Source of the DNA: Sphingomonadales bacterium | Lineage (GTDB): Bacteria > Pseudomonadota > Alphaproteobacteria > Sphingomonadales > Sphingomonadaceae | NCBI GenBank assembly: GCA_004292705.1 | Contig: RDXA01000427.1 | Span: forward strand, 1 to 8,268 | Reading direction: 5' to 3' | DNA: 8,268 nt | In this document: piece by piece, positions 5,679 through 8,268 of the stretch | Layout of the letters: every line of letters begins with the position of its first letter | Position numbering within the stretch: position 1 is the first letter of the stretch | Program-made: the position numbers and the translations under genes | The notes under the pieces: generated by a model | Database searches by the model: none | The model's input: only the letters and a program-made list of their open reading frames with translations | Told to the model about the DNA's origin: nothing

Positions 5679-6496
5679 AGCAGGCCGATCCTCTGCCCGA
5701 CCCGGCTTGCCGCCGCCCGCAGCCACGGCGCACCCGGCTGCGCAACCGGATCATAGGCAGGCAGGCCCACCCGCCGCAGCAGCGGGTTGAGCGTGAGCGC
5801 ATCGGCCACAGCGCGGCTCTTGCGGCATTGCCATGTCACCGACAGCGAGATCGAGGGGTTGTCCCCCGCATGCACCCAATGCGGCGCGGCATAGGGCACG
5901 AACAGCGCATCGCCGGGCGCAAGCAGATGCTGCTGGCCTGCCGCAGCGAAATCGGGCCGCCATTCGAGCATGTTCTCGCCTGAACAATGATAGGCCTCGC
6001 GCCGCGCCAGATCGACGAAGGGCGGTTCGGGCGGATAGGCAGCGAAAACCTTGTCACCCGCAATCTGGAACAGGATGTTGTATTCGGCATCGAAGTGGAA
6101 CGGGGTGTGCGTGCAGGGCGCCGAGATGAAGACGAATCCCTTGATGTCGCACACCGCCCCGGTGGCGGGCGCAAGTTCGGCCAGCAGGCGTTCGAGCAGC
6201 GCACGATAGGTCGGCAACTGCTCGATATATCGTAGCATGATCCACTGCGATTCTGCGCCGCCCGCAGCGATGGCCTCAGCCGGGTGGGCGTCATCTTCGA
6301 TCAGGCGAAAGGTCTCGCCATTGCCGGCGTTGTGGATCCGCCGCTCGATATGCTGGCGCGGCAAGGCGCGGGCGGCTTCGGCCAGCGCGGCGTAGCCGAG
6401 CAGCGGTTCGGTGGTCAGATGGTGGCGCAACCGGCCCGGCGCATTCGGATAGCGCTCGGCCAAGTGCGGCACGGATGTGGGGTCAATCAGCAACAT
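5675..6496 (-). CDS. Cupin-like (JmjC/Cupin_8-type) putative Fe(II) oxygenase
   Basis: The 273-residue protein has the double-stranded beta-helix signature of cupin_8/JmjC-like proteins. TPFHFDAEYNILFQIAGDKVF (131-151) carries the HxD pair His134 and Asp136. LLAPGDALFVPYAAPHWVHAG (191-211) carries the distal His, most likely His209 (His206 is the alternative). These would bind Fe(II) in a 2-oxoglutarate-type oxygenase, so an active enzyme is plausible. Substrates in the superfamily include protein side chains and small molecules, and none can be chosen here. ATG 6496-6494 has a modest AGGG eight bases upstream (6508-6505). The TGA stop overlaps the GTG of the acyltransferase gene (GTGA), so the two are co-translated and may act on the same molecule. 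The family is fairly sure; the reaction is inferred. Confidence 0.85.
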   Translation of the reverse strand: MLLIDPTSVPHLAERYPNAPGRLRHHLTTEPLLGYAALAEAARALPRQHIERRIHNAGNGETFRLIEDDAHPAEAIAAGGAESQWIMLRYIEQLPTYRALLERLLAELAPATGAVCDIKGFVFISAPCTHTPFHFDAEYNILFQIAGDKVFAAYPPEPPFVDLARREAYHCSGENMLEWRPDFAAAGQQHLLAPGDALFVPYAAPHWVHAGDNPSISLSVTWQCRKSRAVADALTLNPLLRRVGLPAYDPVAQPGAPWLRAAASRVGQRIGLL

Positions 6497-6519
6497 GAAT
6501 GCGGCCCTGTGCGAGTAAT

Positions 6520-6537
6520 CCCTGCTTGATATCAGGG
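6520..6537. repeat. Short inverted repeat upstream of the cupin-like gene
   Basis: CCCTG (6520-6524) and CAGGG (6533-6537) flank eight bases, with the 8-bp palindrome TGATATCA (6527-6534) overlapping the spacer and right arm. It lies 24 to 41 bases before the ATG of the cupin-like gene. It could be an operator, but arms of five bases are weak evidence. Confidence 0.25.
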
Positions 6538-6555
6538 CTTTACCGGGGGGCGGTG

Positions 6556-6596
6556 AAAAGGCGGTTAACGCGGCGCCTCAGGCGTGGTGATCCGCC
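6556..6596 (-). terminator. Possible intrinsic terminator after the gamma-glutamyltransferase gene
   Basis: On the minus strand GGCGG (6596-6592) and CCGCC (6564-6560) can pair around a GC-rich interior that includes CGCCTGAGGCG, and TTTT follows at 6559-6556. It starts nine bases after the TGA of the upstream gene. The long interior and short T run make it a weak example, but the position is right. Confidence 0.35.
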
Positions 6597-6604
6597 TGCA
6601 AGGA

Positions 6605-8268
6605 TCAGTAGCCGCTCGCCTGCCCGTCTTTGCGCATCTCGGTCGCGCCGGTGTAAACGCCCGTCACCGGATCGCGGACGATCGCCTGATAGCCGCCGAA
6701 GGGGATGCCGGTGCGTTCCACCTCGACATTGTGGCCCATCGCCTTGAGCGCTGCGACGGTCGCCTCTGGCACACCGGGTTCCAGCTGCAGCACGCCCAGC
6801 ATATCGACCGGAGCGGTATCGGCGGGGCTGCCCGCCAGCGCATCGGTCGGCTGGCGGCCGCCGTCATGGTGCAGCCGCGCGGCGTCGCCTGCCTCTTGCA
6901 GGTTCATGCCGTAATCGACGAGATTGACCAGCACCTGCACATGGCCCTGCGGCTGCATCCCGCCGCCCATCAGCCCGAAGCTCATCCACGGCTTGCCGTC
7001 CTTTCTGATGAAGGCGGGAATGATGGTCTGGAAGGGTCGCTTCGCGGGTGCATAGGCGTTGGGGTGGGCGGGATCGAGGCTGTAAAGCTCGCCCCGGTCC
7101 TGGAACATGAAGCCGAGCCCGTCCGCCACCAGCCCGCCGCCCATGCCGCGATAATTGGACTGGATCAGGCTGACCATCATCCCGTCCTTGTCAGCCACGG
7201 TGAGGTAGGTCGTGTCACCCGCCCCTTCGAGCTTGGGGGCGACCAGCGCGCCGGGGGTGAAGGCCGGGGTGGCGCGGGACGGGTCGATCAGAGCGAAGCG
7301 CTGCTTGCCATATTCATCGGTGAGGAGTTCGGCGGGTGTCGCCGCAAAGGCGGGATCGGCATAGAAACGCGCCGCATCCTCGAAAGCGAGGCGCTTGGCC
7401 TCGGTAATGTAATGCAGCACTTCCGGAGAGCCGCGCTCCCACTGCGCAAGGTCGATGTTCTTGAGGATGTTGACCATCTGCAGCGCCGCAAAGCCCTGAG
7501 AATTCGGCGGCAATTCGCACAGCTCGTAACCCTTGCGATAGGTGACGCAGGCGACATCCACCCATGCGCTGTCATGCGCGGCAAAATCGGCAAGCGTGAA
7601 AGCGCTGCCCTGACGCTGGAGGTAAGCAACCATCGTCCGCGCGGTTGCGCCCGCGTAGAATTCGTCGCGGCCATTGCGGACAATGCGTTCAAGCGTGTTG
7701 GCCAGATCGGGGTTGCGGAACATCTCCCCGGCACGCGGGGCGCGGCCATCCTTGAAGTAGGTTGCGCGCGCATTTGCGAAGTCGAACGGCGTGGTCTTCT
7801 GCTGCCGCTCGTAGTTCTTCAGACCCCGGTCGAGATACATCGCGATCACCGGCGCGACCGGATGCCCTTCGCGGGCGTAGAGGATCGTCGGGGCGAGCAC
7901 GTCCGCCATCGGCAGCTTGCCGAAGCGCCCATGGAGATCGAACCACGCATCGACCGTGCCGGGAATGGTGATGGGCAGGTGGCCGACCGGCGGCAGGCTG
8001 GTCGCGCCTGCGGGAAGTTTTGCTTTCAACTGTTCCAGCGTCTGGCCCGCAGGCGAGCGGCCCGAGCCGTTGATGCCGACCAGCTGGCCGGTTTTGGGAT
8101 CATGGACAATCGCGAACAGATCACCGCCGATGCCGTTGCCGGTCGGCTCCATCAGCCCCAGTGCCGCATTGGCAGCAATCGCCGCATCGACCGCGCTGCC
8201 GCCCGCCTTCAGAATGTCGAGCGCGATCTGCGTTGCCAGCGGGTGCGCGGTGGCGGCCATGCCGCGCG
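6605..8268 (-). CDS. Gamma-glutamyltransferase family Ntn-hydrolase, N-terminus outside window
   Basis: The frame stays open to the right edge (Arg-Gly precede the ATG at 8260-8258), so the true start, and any signal peptide, lie beyond the window. RGMAATAHPLAT is the usual early block of mature gamma-glutamyltransferases, not a start. Numbering from that Met, conserved parts are EPTGNGIGGDLFA (38-50), LPITIPGTVDAWFDLHGRFG (95-114), YELCELPPNSQGFAALQMVN (245-264) and MGGGMQPQGHVQVLVN (431-446). The processing site and nucleophile should be Thr350 in GAGDTTYLTVADKDG (346-360), which would split the proenzyme into large and small subunits. The family hydrolyses or transfers gamma-glutamyl groups (glutathione and related amides); some branches act on other amides. 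The sequence resembles the YwrD-like branch more than E. coli Ggt, so the substrate is left open. Confidence 0.92.
   Translation of the reverse strand, partial: RGMAATAHPLATQIALDILKAGGSAVDAAIAANAALGLMEPTGNGIGGDLFAIVHDPKTGQLVGINGSGRSPAGQTLEQLKAKLPAGATSLPPVGHLPITIPGTVDAWFDLHGRFGKLPMADVLAPTILYAREGHPVAPVIAMYLDRGLKNYERQQKTTPFDFANARATYFKDGRAPRAGEMFRNPDLANTLERIVRNGRDEFYAGATARTMVAYLQRQGSAFTLADFAAHDSAWVDVACVTYRKGYELCELPPNSQGFAALQMVNILKNIDLAQWERGSPEVLHYITEAKRLAFEDAARFYADPAFAATPAELLTDEYGKQRFALIDPSRATPAFTPGALVAPKLEGAGDTTYLTVADKDGMMVSLIQSNYRGMGGGLVADGLGFMFQDRGELYSLDPAHPNAYAPAKRPFQTIIPAFIRKDGKPWMSFGLMGGGMQPQGHVQVLVNLVDYGMNLQEAGDAARLHHDGGRQPTDALAGSPADTAPVDMLGVLQLEPGVPEATVAALKAMGHNVEVERTGIPFGGYQAIVRDPVTGVYTGATEMRKDGQASGY

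Noticed and set aside
4782..5756. Plus-strand open frame of 324 codons antisense to the acyltransferase gene
   Set aside because: Its composition is typical of a shadow frame (Arg, Ala, Gly, Pro), no family motif is visible, and the minus-strand gene has clear BioF2-like motifs and coupled translation.

Overview
The window looks like GC-rich alphaproteobacterial DNA, most likely from an aerobic anoxygenic phototroph of the Sphingomonadales (Erythrobacter/Porphyrobacter-like). That assignment rests on the recognisable bacteriochlorophyll genes bchE and bchJ, the strong G/C third-position bias and the mix of flanking genes. No rRNA, tRNA, CRISPR array, transposase or replication origin was seen.

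Left part, plus strand (1-2959): the 3' part of a VOC/glyoxalase-fold gene is followed by a 303-base intergenic region (448-750). That region holds a roughly 157-bp inverted-repeat element (501-657), a weak FNR-like site (about 680-693) and a GC-rich hairpin (712-740) that covers the bchE ribosome binding site. Then come bchE (anaerobic Mg-protoporphyrin IX monomethyl ester cyclase, a cobalamin/radical SAM enzyme) and bchJ (V4R-domain protein), which overlap by 11 bases and clearly form one transcription unit. The rest of a photosynthesis gene cluster is not visible on either side.

Middle part, minus strand (2956-4466): a compact three-gene operon encodes an SPFH/band 7 membrane protein, a small ribbon-helix-helix DNA-binding protein with an AT-hook-like tail, and a two-helix membrane protein. 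Its last gene converges on bchJ, and the two stop codons share the palindrome CTAG. Upstream of the SPFH gene, in the only strongly AT-rich stretch of the window, lies a near-perfect 28-bp palindrome in a position that suits an operator. The operon may be autoregulated by its own ribbon-helix-helix protein.

Right part, minus strand (4521-8268): a cupin-like/JmjC-type putative Fe(II) oxygenase gene is translationally coupled (GTGA) to a BioF2/CelD-type GNAT acyltransferase gene. Upstream of this pair is the gene for a gamma-glutamyltransferase-family Ntn-hydrolase, which is cut by the right edge and is followed by a possible terminator.

The points most worth a second look are the AT-rich operator with the SPFH/RHH operon, the paired repeat element and RBS-masking hairpin in front of bchE, and the cupin-GNAT coupled pair.
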